Part shown: positions 25,468 through 34,188 of the stretch, piece by piece | Layout of the letters: each line of letters begins with the position of its first letter | How positions within the stretch are numbered: the first letter of the stretch is position 1 | DNA from: Microbacterium sp. Yaish 1 | GTDB lineage: Bacteria > Actinomycetota > Actinomycetes > Actinomycetales > Microbacteriaceae | DNA length: 64,000 nt | Direction: 5' to 3' | Assembly (NCBI RefSeq): GCF_002245215.1 | Contig: NZ_NPMR01000002.1 | Coordinates: 971,557 to 1,035,556, forward strand | The notes under the pieces: model-generated | What the model was told of the DNA's origin: nothing | The model's database searches: none | What the model saw: the letters and a program-made list of their open reading frames with translations, nothing else | Program-made: the position numbers and the translations under genes

Positions 25468-25484
25468 GTAAAGGCGAGGTAAAG
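25468..25484. promoter_or_regulatory. Tandem GTAAAG repeats, candidate response-regulator site
   Basis: GTAAAG occurs at 25468-25473 and again at 25479-25484, a period of eleven bases as used by dimers of OmpR-type regulators. The pair is about 95 bases before the MHS symporter gene and 65 before the regulator gene. Confidence 0.5.
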
Positions 25485-25577
25485 ATCGGCACTGCTCAGG
25501 GCAGGCCGCCGACATCCTGGGTCACGGACGATCCGGCGAACGCATCGGCGCGCTCGCCGCACAGAGAGGAACGACTC

Positions 25578-26942
25578 ATGTCGACGGCGACTGCATCACC
25601 GCCACGGAGCGTCAAGCGCTCCGTGCTCAACACCCTCAAAGGCTCCGCTGGAAACCTCGTCGAGTGGTACGACGTCTACGTCTATTCCGTGTTCCTGACG
25701 TACTTCGAATCGCAGTTCTTCAGCGCCGACGACCAGAACTCGACGCTGTACGCGTGGGCGATCTTCGCGGTGACGTTCCTCATGCGCCCGCTCGGCTCGT
25801 GGTACTTCGGGCGCCTCGCCGACCGTCGCGGACGACGGTTCGCCCTCACCGTCTCGGTGACCGTCATGGCCGCCTGCTCGGCCCTCATCGCCCTCGCCCC
25901 GACGGCCGCGACGATCGGGGCCGGGGCCGCCGTCATCCTCCTCATCGCGCGGCTCGCTCAGGGATTCGCGACCGGCGGCGAGTACGGCGCGAGCGCCACC
26001 TACATGTCAGAGGCCGCCGTCCCCGGACACCGGGGATTCCTGTCGTCGTTCCACTACGTGACCCTCGTCGGCGGGCATGTGCTCGCGCAGACCACGCTGC
26101 TCGTCATGGTGCTCACCCTCACGCCGGCGCAGATCAGCGAGTGGGGCTGGCGCGTCGCGTTCGGGATCGGCGGATTGGCGGCCGTCGTGGTGTTCTGGCT
26201 GCGGCGGACGATGGACGAATCGCTCAGCGACGAGGCCCTCGAGGCCGTCCGCACGGGACAGTTCACCCGCGCCGGCTCGATGCGCGACCTGCTCGTCGTG
26301 CAGTGGCGCCCCCTGCTGCTGTGCTTCCTGGTGACGATGGGCGGCACCGTCGCGTTCTACACGTACTCCGTGACCGGACCGAACATCGTCAAGAACGCCT
26401 TCGCCGGGGGCGACGTGATCGCCGGCACCGTGATCAATCTCATCGCGCTGACGGTGCTCATGCTGCTCCAGCCGATCGGCGGCTGGATTTCAGACCGGGT
26501 CGGCCGACGTGCCCTGCTGATCTTCTTCGGGATCGGCGGCGTGCTCTACACCTGGTTCTTCCTCACCTATCTCCCCCAGCAGACCGACCCGGTGATCGCC
26601 TTCGCCCTCCTCATCGGCGCATTCGTCATCCTGACGGGCTACACGTCGATCAACGCCATCGTGAAGGCCGAGCTGTTCCCGACGTACATCCGCGCTCTCG
26701 GCGTCGGATTCGGCTACGCGATGGCGAACTCGATCTTCGGCGGCACCGCCCCGCTGCTCTTCAGCGCGGCCAATGCGAGCTCGCAGGTGCCCCTCTTCAT
26801 CGCCTATGCGACAGTCGTGATCGCCCTCTCGCTCGTCGTCTACGTGAGGTTCCTCAAGACCGACACGACGAATTGGTTGGACCCCGACAAGCAGCCCGAG
26901 TCGTCGCGCGAGCGCGCCGCGACCGAGTCGCGAGCCGGGTAG
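25578..26942 (+). CDS. MHS-family MFS symporter (dicarboxylate/2-oxoglutarate permease-like)
   Basis: This 454-residue, 12-helix proton symporter belongs to the metabolite:H+ symporter branch (KgtP, ShiA, ProP, CitA relatives). Family marks are GNLVEWYDVYVYSVF near residues 25-39, FGRLADRRGRRFAL (about 76-89), RLAQGFATGGEYGASATY (about 125-142) and ISDRVGRRALL. A small organic acid is the likely cargo. AGAGAGGAAC is the ribosome site. The gene is divergent from the TctDE-like/TAXI operon and is followed after nine bases by an FAH-family enzyme, so uptake, sensing and catabolism of one compound look linked. Confidence 0.88.
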   Translation: MSTATASPPRSVKRSVLNTLKGSAGNLVEWYDVYVYSVFLTYFESQFFSADDQNSTLYAWAIFAVTFLMRPLGSWYFGRLADRRGRRFALTVSVTVMAACSALIALAPTAATIGAGAAVILLIARLAQGFATGGEYGASATYMSEAAVPGHRGFLSSFHYVTLVGGHVLAQTTLLVMVLTLTPAQISEWGWRVAFGIGGLAAVVVFWLRRTMDESLSDEALEAVRTGQFTRAGSMRDLLVVQWRPLLLCFLVTMGGTVAFYTYSVTGPNIVKNAFAGGDVIAGTVINLIALTVLMLLQPIGGWISDRVGRRALLIFFGIGGVLYTWFFLTYLPQQTDPVIAFALLIGAFVILTGYTSINAIVKAELFPTYIRALGVGFGYAMANSIFGGTAPLLFSAANASSQVPLFIAYATVVIALSLVVYVRFLKTDTTNWLDPDKQPESSRERAATESRAG

Positions 26943-26951
26943 CCTGACAGT

Positions 26952-27821
26952 ATGCGCTTTGCCCACGTGATGACCGCGGGGGCCGACGATCCCCGCCTCG
27001 TGCTCGTCGAAGACGACCGGGCCACCTTCGTCGGCGACCTGTTCGCCGGCGCACCCGAACGACTGCAGCAGCTCATCGAGCTCGGCGACGACGGGCTCGC
27101 GCGCGTCGCCGACGCGTCGACGGGCGACGGCGTCGCGTGGCACGGCATCGACGGGTCCACGTTCGCGTCGGCCGTCCTGGCCCCGCCGATCGTTCTCGCC
27201 GTCGGCCTGAACTACGCCGCGCACTCGAGCGAGCTGGGCCTGAAGGCCGACACCGCGCCCACCGTCTTCACCCTGTGGCCGAACTCGCTCACGGCGCACG
27301 ATGCGATCACGTCGTGGCCGCGGAGCCTCAGCGAGTCCGTCGACTACGAGGCCGAGCTGGGCGTCATCATCGGAACGGCGGCGAAGGATGTCGCCGCCGA
27401 CGCGGCTCTCGACCACGTCTGGGGCTACACCGTCGTCAACGACATCACCGCCCGCGACATCCAGTTCTCCGAGGCGCAGTGGTCGCGCTGCAAGTCGTTC
27501 GACGGTTTCACCCCGACGGGGCCGTACGTGGTGACCGCCGACGAGATCCCCGACCCGCAGGATCTGCACATCTGGGCCGTCGTCGACGGCCAGACGGTGC
27601 AGGACGCCTCGACGGGACAGATGATCCGATCGGTGGCCACGCTCGTCGCGCACCTCTCGACGGCGGCCACGCTGCTGCCCGGCACGCTCATCTCGACCGG
27701 GAGCCCGGGCGGCGCCGGCTATTCGCGCGACCCGCAGATCTTCCTGCGCGACCGCTCCGTCGTCACCGTCGGGATCGACGGGATCGGCGAGCTGCGGACG
27801 CACTGCCGCATCACGGACTGA
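26952..27821 (+). CDS. Fumarylacetoacetate hydrolase-family protein
   Basis: This 289-residue enzyme belongs to the FAH superfamily. Its members cleave or decarboxylate 2-oxo acids: fumarylacetoacetate, acylpyruvates, oxaloacetate, or homoprotocatechuate intermediates. The metal site is seen in YEAELGVIIG (two Glu) and VVNDITARDIQ (Asp), and GLNYAAHSSE precedes it as usual. The exact reaction is unknown. It lies nine bases after the MHS symporter gene, but TAGCCT (26940-26945), overlapping that gene's stop codon, stands six bases before its ATG, so it may also have a leaderless promoter of its own. Its last eleven bases overlap the lacI-type gene on the other strand. Confidence 0.9.
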   Translation: MRFAHVMTAGADDPRLVLVEDDRATFVGDLFAGAPERLQQLIELGDDGLARVADASTGDGVAWHGIDGSTFASAVLAPPIVLAVGLNYAAHSSELGLKADTAPTVFTLWPNSLTAHDAITSWPRSLSESVDYEAELGVIIGTAAKDVAADAALDHVWGYTVVNDITARDIQFSEAQWSRCKSFDGFTPTGPYVVTADEIPDPQDLHIWAVVDGQTVQDASTGQMIRSVATLVAHLSTAATLLPGTLISTGSPGGAGYSRDPQIFLRDRSVVTVGIDGIGELRTHCRITD

Positions 27822-28965
27822 CCGCGCACCCGCAGCTTCCGCCGACCCGGAGTCCGACCTCGACGCGCACGCTTCGGCGCGCTGACCCGTCGCCCGGGTC
27901 GTTCAGCAGCAGGTGGGCGGCGATGCGCCCCATGAGTTCCATCGGCTGACGTACGGTCGTGAGCGGCGGCGAGGACATCCCCGCCGCCTGGATGCCGTCG
28001 AAGCCCGCCAGGCGGACGTCGCTCGGCACCCGCACGCCGCGGGCGTGCAGCACATCGAGCGCGGCGAGCGCGATCTGATCCGTCGCGCACAGGACCGCGT
28101 CGGGCAGCGCGCCCGCGTGCGCCCGTGAGCTGAGCCCCGGGAACACCGGCGCGCGCTCGAGCTCGACGGTGTCGATGATCTCAGCACTCGCGCCGGGATG
28201 GGCCGCGACGGCATCGAAGAAGGCGGCGCGGCGCTCATCGGTGTCGAAACCGGCGGGTGCGTCGATCCACCCGAAGGTGGAGACGCCGTGGACCTCGACG
28301 AAATGATCGACGAGCATCCGCTCGCCGCCCGCGTTGTCGGCGAGGACGTGGTGCGCGTCGCCGAGCGGGGAACTCAGCACGGCGACCGGAAGCGTCGACG
28401 ACACCGAGCCGAGGGACGCCGTCACCGTCGGCCCCGGGAGGATCGCGAGACCGTCGACCTGACCCGCCGTGTCGGCGATCTCGGACGCCCCCAGCCCCCC
28501 GGTACTCAGCAGCACCGCGGTGCCGGCCCGCTTGCACTCGAGCACGAAGCCGCGCTGGATCTCGTCGACGTAGAGCGGGAACGTCCGCGGAGCACTCCGA
28601 CGGACGTCCTCGTCGGCGTCCCACCCGATCAGGTCGACGTCGAGGTCGAGCTCGGCGAGATCGGTGAGCCCGGGTGGCGGCGTCGCTCCCGCGGATGGCG
28701 CTCCCGCCGTCAGCCCCGTCTCGACGGGCGGCGCCGATTCGACCAGCAGGTCGAACAGGTGCAGCCCGAGCACACCGGTGCGGCCGCGCGCGAGGTTCCG
28801 GGCCGATCCGCTCGGGACGTATCCGAGCTCGCGCGCCACGCGCAGCACTGTGTCGCGCGTCTCGGTGCGCACCTTGTCGGGGCGCCGGAACGCGAAGGAG
28901 ACCGTCGCGATCGACACCCCGGCCCGTTCCGCGACGTCGTACACCGTGGGCCGTCCGACCACCAT
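27811..28965 (-). CDS. LacI-family transcriptional regulator with an unusual insert
   Basis: This 384-residue repressor has a helix-turn-helix at residues 6-25 (TVYDVAERAGVSIATVSFAF), the hinge helix region (about 50-62) and a periplasmic-binding-protein-like effector domain. Between GVLGLHLFDLL (to about 74) and RTFPLYVDEIQRGF (from 127) there are about 50 extra Pro/Gly/Ala/Asp-rich residues where typical members continue directly into the first helix; this may be a flexible loop. It is the last gene of the ABC/GH3 operon, 37 bases after the GH3 gene. The paired operator upstream of the binding-protein gene is its probable target, giving autoregulation. Confidence 0.9.
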   Translation of the reverse strand: MVVGRPTVYDVAERAGVSIATVSFAFRRPDKVRTETRDTVLRVARELGYVPSGSARNLARGRTGVLGLHLFDLLVESAPPVETGLTAGAPSAGATPPPGLTDLAELDLDVDLIGWDADEDVRRSAPRTFPLYVDEIQRGFVLECKRAGTAVLLSTGGLGASEIADTAGQVDGLAILPGPTVTASLGSVSSTLPVAVLSSPLGDAHHVLADNAGGERMLVDHFVEVHGVSTFGWIDAPAGFDTDERRAAFFDAVAAHPGASAEIIDTVELERAPVFPGLSSRAHAGALPDAVLCATDQIALAALDVLHARGVRVPSDVRLAGFDGIQAAGMSSPPLTTVRQPMELMGRIAAHLLLNDPGDGSARRSVRVEVGLRVGGSCGCAVSP

Positions 28966-29002
28966 GACTACCTCGATTCCCCGGGGAGTCTACCGACGCG
29001 CC

Positions 29003-30847
29003 TCACGCCGGCACGATCGACAGCCCGGTCCCCCGCGGGAAGATCGGCTCGTCGGTGTCGCCCGGGACGTCGGTCCGGGCGCGACGCACGGCCTCCATGG
29101 ATCGCGGGATCTCGACCGGCAGCTTTCCGCGCGGCGGCACCGCACCGGTGAGAGCGGCGAGCACCGCGGCATCCGAGCTGCCGTAGTCGGCGACGATCGC
29201 CGAGGCGATGGGGACGAAGGGGGTGAGGACGGCGGGCCGGTCGAGACCGACGACCAGCACCAGCGGGGCGTGGGCCGCGACACGGCCCAACCGCGATACG
29301 AGTCCGGGCCCGAAGTCGAGAGAACCCTGGTGGAACCACTTCTCGAGGAACAGGTCGTCGCGGGGCTCGAAGGGCGCTCCGACGCGGACGATCGCGACGT
29401 CGGCGTCCTCGGGCCGCTCGACGCGGTCGCCGTACGCGGCGAGTGCGCTGTCGCCGACGTTCTCGGCGTAGATCCTCGGCCGGGACTCCGAGCGGATGGG
29501 CAGCACGTCGTCGCGGTTCTGCAGGACGGTCAGCGACTCCGCCTGTGCGCGGGTCCCGAGCGCCCGGAAATCGGCGTTGCCGACGATGCGCTCGGCTGCG
29601 TCCTCGTCGACGTACGGGTCATCGAAGAGACCCAGCCGGAACTTCACGAGCAGGATGCGGCGGGCCGACACGTCGATGCGCTCGATGGGCACGGTGCCGG
29701 ACTCGACGAGGTCGACCAGCAGCTCCGTGCACTCCTCACCGCCGAACTGATCGACACCGGCATCCAGAAGCCGCAGCATCCGCTCGGTCGGGTCGAGCTC
29801 CTCGACCCCCCACGCGCGCGCGGGCAGCACCTGATCGCCGACGTGATTGTCGTTGACGAGCTCCCAGTCCGTGACGACGACGCCGTCGTAGCCGAGCTCG
29901 TCGCGCAGGAGGTCGGTCACGATCTGGCGGTTGTAGGCGAACCCGACCTCGGCGATCGGCACCCCGTTCCGCTCGAGCCCGACGGGCATGCCGTAGTACG
30001 GCATCATGCCGGCCGTCCCGCGCCGGATCGCCTCGCGGAAGGGCTCCAGGTGGTAGTCGAACATGCCGCCGGGGTAGACCTGCTCGCGTCCGTACGGGAA
30101 GTGCGCGTCCTCGCCGTCGAGCTGCGGCCCGCCGCCGGGGAAGTGCTTCGTCGTGCACGCGACGCTCTCGGCACCGAGCTCGTCGCCCTGGAAGCCCCGG
30201 AGGTAGGCGGCGGTGATCTGCGAGACCCGCTCGGCGTCGAAGCCGAAGGTCTGCGCCTGCCGCCCCCAGCGAGCCTCGGTGGGCAGGTCGATCTGCGGGT
30301 GCAGCGCGGCTCGGATGCCGACCGCGCAGTATTCGCGTCGGGCGACGTCGGCGAACTGCTCGATGACCTCGAGGTCGTCGAGGGCGGCGAGGCCCAGCGG
30401 CTCGGGCCACTGCGAGAACGGTCCCGCGGAGAAGGCGACCCCGGTGTTCTCGACGAACGCGTGCCGCGGATCCGTGCTGATCGTGACCGGGACGCCGTGC
30501 GGCGTGCGCTCGGCGAGACGCTGGAGGTTGTTGTTCCACCGCGCGCCCTCACGGGCGGTCCGGATGGCGTGCACGTTGAAGTGCGTCATGTTCTTGCCGA
30601 CCACGACGTCGGTCGTGGGCGACTTCGAGATGGCCCCCGGCGTCTCGAGGAGCTCGCCGTCGGGGCCGATCTCGATGACGGTCTGGAACATCAGGCCGAT
30701 CTTCTCGGCCGGCGACATCCGGCCGAGAAGATCGTCGGTGCGTTCCTCGGGGGTCAGGCGCGGGTCCTCGTACGGGTCGAGGATGCCGTTGCCGTTGAGG
30801 TCGCGGAAGCGGGTTCCGTCGGGGGCGGTGTGGAATTCGGGTCGCAT
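29003..30847 (-). CDS. Glycoside hydrolase family 3 protein (beta-glucosidase-like)
   Basis: This 614-residue GH3 enzyme has an N-terminal barrel and a C-terminal sandwich domain. The nucleophile region is VVVTDWELVND (about residue 310), and KHFPGGGPQLDGEDAHFPYG is the conserved substrate loop. The first 30 residues contain DLNGNGILDPYED, an EF-hand-like calcium motif also seen in related GH3 proteins. There is no signal peptide, so it should act inside the cell on oligosaccharides brought in by the ABC importer encoded just upstream. Beta-linked gluco- or xylo-oligosaccharides are likely, but the linkage cannot be read. It belongs to the binding-protein/permease/permease/GH3/LacI operon. 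Confidence 0.9.
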   Translation of the reverse strand: MRPEFHTAPDGTRFRDLNGNGILDPYEDPRLTPEERTDDLLGRMSPAEKIGLMFQTVIEIGPDGELLETPGAISKSPTTDVVVGKNMTHFNVHAIRTAREGARWNNNLQRLAERTPHGVPVTISTDPRHAFVENTGVAFSAGPFSQWPEPLGLAALDDLEVIEQFADVARREYCAVGIRAALHPQIDLPTEARWGRQAQTFGFDAERVSQITAAYLRGFQGDELGAESVACTTKHFPGGGPQLDGEDAHFPYGREQVYPGGMFDYHLEPFREAIRRGTAGMMPYYGMPVGLERNGVPIAEVGFAYNRQIVTDLLRDELGYDGVVVTDWELVNDNHVGDQVLPARAWGVEELDPTERMLRLLDAGVDQFGGEECTELLVDLVESGTVPIERIDVSARRILLVKFRLGLFDDPYVDEDAAERIVGNADFRALGTRAQAESLTVLQNRDDVLPIRSESRPRIYAENVGDSALAAYGDRVERPEDADVAIVRVGAPFEPRDDLFLEKWFHQGSLDFGPGLVSRLGRVAAHAPLVLVVGLDRPAVLTPFVPIASAIVADYGSSDAAVLAALTGAVPPRGKLPVEIPRSMEAVRRARTDVPGDTDEPIFPRGTGLSIVPA

Positions 30848-30903
30848 GAGGGGCTTTCGATCGTGGGGGGACGGATGCGGCGACGCGGAGGTCCGCGCGA
30901 GGG

Positions 30904-31788
30904 TCACTTCAGGCCGGTGGTGGCAACGCCCCGGATGAACCAGCGCTGCAGGAACACGAACAGCACGATGATGGGCGCGATGACGAGCACCGAGCCAGCC
31001 AGGAGCAGTCCGTAGTTGGTCGCGTTCTGCCCCGTCGAGTAGAGCGACAGCGCGACGGGGAGCGTGTACATCTCCTCGGTCTGGGCTGCCACGAGCGGCC
31101 ACAGGAAGTTGTTCCACGACGCGAGGAACGTCAGGATGCCGAGGGTCGCGAGCGGCGGCCCGCACAGCGGCATCACGATGCGCGAGAAGATGCGCCACTC
31201 CCCCGCCCCGTCGAGGCGGGCCGCCTCGAGCAGCGCGTCGGGGATGCCCATGATGAACTGCCGCATGAGGAACACGCCGATGGGGGCGGTGATGAAGGGG
31301 AGGATGAGCGCGGGATAGGTGTTGACGAGCCCGAGCGAGGAGACCATCACGAACAGGGGCACGAAGGTGACGACTCCCGGCACCATGAGCGTCACCATGA
31401 CGAGGACGAAGAGCACCTTCTTGCCGGGGAACTCCATCTTCGCCAGGGCGTAGCCCACCATCGAGCAGAACACGATGTTGCCGAGGACGGTGACGACCGC
31501 GACGATGAGGCTGTTGCCGAAGAAGTGACCGAAGTCGAGGGGGCCGAACCACCGCGCGAAGTTCTCGCCCGTCGGATTCTCCGGGAACCACGTCGGCGGA
31601 CGCCGCAGGATCTCGCCCTGCGTCTTGACCGACCCCAGCACCATCCACAGGAACGGGATGAGCCAGAGGGCGAGTCCGACCGTCAGGACGGTGTAGGTGA
31701 TCGCGCGCGGGCCGAACCGACGACGGCGGCGCCGGGGAGCGGGCGGCGGCGTGACGGTGTCCACCACGGGAGCGGGGATGGTTGTCAT
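30904..31788 (-). CDS. Carbohydrate ABC transporter permease (MalG type)
   Basis: This 294-residue inner-membrane permease has six predicted helices. The cytoplasmic EAA loop, which touches the ATPase, is visible as EAARLDGAGEWRIFSRIVMPL (split across about residues 200-220). It is a member of the CUT1 family, which imports di- and oligosaccharides. The start lies four bases after the stop of the partner permease. No ATP-binding subunit is encoded in this operon, so a shared MsmK/MsiK-type ATPase from elsewhere in the genome is probably used. Confidence 0.93.
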   Translation of the reverse strand: MTTIPAPVVDTVTPPPAPRRRRRRFGPRAITYTVLTVGLALWLIPFLWMVLGSVKTQGEILRRPPTWFPENPTGENFARWFGPLDFGHFFGNSLIVAVVTVLGNIVFCSMVGYALAKMEFPGKKVLFVLVMVTLMVPGVVTFVPLFVMVSSLGLVNTYPALILPFITAPIGVFLMRQFIMGIPDALLEAARLDGAGEWRIFSRIVMPLCGPPLATLGILTFLASWNNFLWPLVAAQTEEMYTLPVALSLYSTGQNATNYGLLLAGSVLVIAPIIVLFVFLQRWFIRGVATTGLK

Positions 31789-31792
31789 CGGG

Positions 31793-32743
31793 TCAGTCCT
31801 TCGAACGGAGCAGCCGGAACTGCAGCAGGCTCAGCAGTGCGATGGCCAGGAACAGGACGTAGCTCGCGGCTGACGCCAGTCCGTACTCGCCGAAGCCGAA
31901 CTGCTGGAAGGTGTAGTACGCGACCGACAGGGTGGAGTCGAGCGGCCCGCCCTTGGTCATGACGAACGCCTCCTCGAAGAACTGCAGGTAGCCGACGGAG
32001 ATGAGCACCGCGCCGAGGAGGATCGTGGGGCGCAGCAGCGGCAGGGTGACCGAGGTCAGACGCCGCCAGGCTGACGCGCCGTCCATCGTCGCGGCCTCGT
32101 TGACGTCCTGCGGCACGGCCTGCAGGCCCGCGAGGAAGATGACCATGAGCGTGCCGACGTTGCGCCACACCGCCATCATGATCAGCGAGGGCAGGGCGAA
32201 AGCGGGATCGTTCAGCCAGTTGGGGCCGTCGATACCGACGAGCGCGAGGGCCGAGTTGAGCAGGCCGTCCGGCTGGAGGATGTAGCGCCAGACGACCGCG
32301 ACCGCGACGATGCTCGTGACCACCGGCGCATAGAAGCCGACCCGGAAGAACGCGACGATGCGGCCGCCGCCGCTGTTGAGTGCGAGGGCGAGGGCGAGCG
32401 CCAGCACCATCGTGACCGGGATGCCGACCACGACGAAGATCGCGGTGACGCCGAGGGACGTGAGGAAGCGCGGGTCGCCGAAGAGGGTCGCGAACTGGTC
32501 GAACCAGACGAAGTTCACCGCGAACGGCGAGGTGATGTCGCGCGCCGTGAAGTCGGTGAACGACATCGCGAACGACCCGACGATCGGGAACAGCATGAAG
32601 ACGGCGAAGACCGCGACGAAGGGCAGGCAGAACGCCCAGGCGATGAGGGCCTGGCGCTTGCGCTGCCTCGCGTGCAGCCCGCCGGGGCGGGAGGCCCCGC
32701 GGCCGGAGTCGACTCCGGCCGCGGGGAGGGTGGTGGTGGACAT
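31793..32743 (-). CDS. Sugar ABC transporter permease (MalF type)
   Basis: This 316-residue permease with six helices forms the membrane channel together with the MalG-type subunit. The EAA motif is present in VNEAATMDGASAWRRLTSV, and the N-terminal helix region LIAWAFCLPFVAVFAVFML is typical of CUT1 proteins. The ATG at 32743 is favoured since it begins five bases after the binding-protein gene's stop and gives the usual short, charged N-terminus. It is part of the LacI-controlled operon. Confidence 0.92.
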   Translation of the reverse strand: MSTTTLPAAGVDSGRGASRPGGLHARQRKRQALIAWAFCLPFVAVFAVFMLFPIVGSFAMSFTDFTARDITSPFAVNFVWFDQFATLFGDPRFLTSLGVTAIFVVVGIPVTMVLALALALALNSGGGRIVAFFRVGFYAPVVTSIVAVAVVWRYILQPDGLLNSALALVGIDGPNWLNDPAFALPSLIMMAVWRNVGTLMVIFLAGLQAVPQDVNEAATMDGASAWRRLTSVTLPLLRPTILLGAVLISVGYLQFFEEAFVMTKGGPLDSTLSVAYYTFQQFGFGEYGLASAASYVLFLAIALLSLLQFRLLRSKD

Positions 32744-32748
32744 CGAGG

Positions 32749-34014
32749 TCACTCGAGTCCGATCGCGTCGGCGTCGGCCTGCAGCTTCTGCAGCACCGCG
32801 GGAACGTCGGCGCCACCGCGACGCAGCTGCTCGAGGGCCTGGTCGCCCTTCGCGGCGACCTGCACCCAGCTGGTCGTCACGGGCGGAGCCTTCGCGGTCT
32901 GGAGCTGTTCGCCGAAGGTCGTCAGGCTCGCATCGTCGGCCAGCGCAGGAGCGTCCCACGCGGCCTGGAGAGCGGGCAGGTCACCCGTCGTCTCGTAGAA
33001 CGCCGCCTGAGTCTCCGGCTCGCTCAGCCAGCGGACGAGCTTCCACGCCGATTCGGCGTTCTTGCTCTGGTTGAACACGACGAGGTTCGCGCCGCCGCTG
33101 AACGAGACCGACCCGGTGTCGGCGGGCAGGACGGCGGTGGCGTACTTCGAGGCGAAGTCCGCACCGCCCAGCAGCTCGAGCTGACCACGCAGGAACGGGC
33201 CCTCGACGACCATCGGGGTGGTCCCCGCCACGAACTCCGCCTCCGTCGCTCCGGACGAGATGTCGGCGTTCGCGTCGGCGAGGCCCTTGTCGAAGAAGCT
33301 CTTGTAGTACTCCAGCCCCCTGGTCATCTCGGGGGTGTCGAGCGTCCAGGCGTCGCCGTCGGTGAGCTCGGCGCCGGCGGACCACGGCATCCACATCGCG
33401 CCCTGGAACGAGTCGTTGCCACCGGGCATCCGGATGCCGTACTGGGCGCCCGCCTTCTCCTTCATGTCGGCGGCGAGCTGCTGCAGCTCATCCCACGTCG
33501 TGGGCGCCTGCGTCCAGCCCGCCTGCTGCGCGAGGTCGGTCCGGTAGTAGAGCACGCGGGTGTCGACGTACCAGGGCACTCCGGCGGCACGATCGTCGAA
33601 CTCGGTCGTGCTGAGAGCGCCGGGGAAGAAGCCGTCGGTCGCGATCTCGGCCGGGACGGTGGCGAACGCGTCGCCGAAGTCGGCCATCCAGGTCGAGCCC
33701 ACCATGGCGACGTCGGGGGTGTTGCCGCCGGCGATCGCCGTCTGGAACTTGTTGTGCGCCGCGTCCCAGGGGATGGCGGTGACGTCGATCTTCACGTCGG
33801 GGTTGGCTTCCTGGAACTCTTCAACGAACTCCGGCAGCGCCTCGCCCTCTGCACCCATCGCCCACACGCTGATCGTGCCCGTGGCGGGGCTGTCGTCGAT
33901 CGTGGTGACCTCGGCCGGCCCGGCGGCCGACTCGTCCGCACGGCCGCAGCCGGTCAGGATGAGCGACACCGCAGCGAGGGTGGCGATGCCACCTGCCACT
34001 GTCTTGAACTTCAC
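32749..34014 (-). CDS. Extracellular sugar-binding lipoprotein (ABC importer)
   Basis: This 421-residue protein is a family 1 solute-binding protein for oligosaccharides. The signal peptide ends in a lipobox, LTGC, with Cys23 as the lipid anchor. The mature domain contains ISVWAMGAEGEAL and NPDVKIDVTAIPWD, typical of CUT1 binding proteins. The start is the GTG at 34014, with GGAGGA five bases upstream; an open frame reaches 34053 but without a ribosome site. It is first in the operon and follows two inverted AAGCGCTT operators. The sugar is unknown; the linked GH3 enzyme points to beta-linked oligosaccharides. Confidence 0.93.
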   Translation of the reverse strand: MKFKTVAGGIATLAAVSLILTGCGRADESAAGPAEVTTIDDSPATGTISVWAMGAEGEALPEFVEEFQEANPDVKIDVTAIPWDAAHNKFQTAIAGGNTPDVAMVGSTWMADFGDAFATVPAEIATDGFFPGALSTTEFDDRAAGVPWYVDTRVLYYRTDLAQQAGWTQAPTTWDELQQLAADMKEKAGAQYGIRMPGGNDSFQGAMWMPWSAGAELTDGDAWTLDTPEMTRGLEYYKSFFDKGLADANADISSGATEAEFVAGTTPMVVEGPFLRGQLELLGGADFASKYATAVLPADTGSVSFSGGANLVVFNQSKNAESAWKLVRWLSEPETQAAFYETTGDLPALQAAWDAPALADDASLTTFGEQLQTAKAPPVTTSWVQVAAKGDQALEQLRRGGADVPAVLQKLQADADAIGLE

Positions 34015-34050
34015 GTCTTCCTCCTTGAATCGCGGGACCGCCGCGGCGAT

Positions 34051-34062
34051 CAAAGCGCTTAA
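34051..34062. promoter_or_regulatory. LacI-type operator, proximal half of a pair
   Basis: CAAAGCGCTTAA has the central CG and dyad AAGCGCTT typical of LacI-family sites. It lies about 40 bases before the binding-protein gene and is the mirror image of the site at 34083-34094. Confidence 0.75.
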
Positions 34063-34082
34063 CCTTTGCGCCGTCGTCGAGT

Positions 34083-34094
34083 TTAAGCGCTTTG
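34083..34094. promoter_or_regulatory. LacI-type operator, distal half of a pair
   Basis: TTAAGCGCTTTG is the exact reverse complement of the proximal site. The two dyad centres are 32 bases apart, about three helical turns, so two repressor dimers would sit on the same face of the DNA. Confidence 0.75.
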
Positions 34095-34140
34095 AGCGAG
34101 AGACGCAATCGCACCCGGGAGTCCTGAGCCAGGCATGAGA

Positions 34141-34171
34141 AAACCCCCGCGGATCGGATCCGCGGGGGTTC
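34141..34171 (-). terminator. Intrinsic terminator of the DUF4190 gene
   Basis: AACCCCCGCGGATC (34142-34155) pairs with GATCCGCGGGGGTT (34157-34170), and on the minus strand the stem is followed by TTTTCTC. It lies just past the stop codon and separates this gene from the sugar operon promoter. Confidence 0.88.
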
Positions 34172-34188
34172 TCGGTGCTGACGTCGGC

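Noticed and set aside
27822-34014. Missing ATP-binding subunit as a sign of a broken sugar importer
   Set aside because: CUT1 importers of actinobacteria commonly share one ATPase encoded elsewhere, and the other three subunits are intact.
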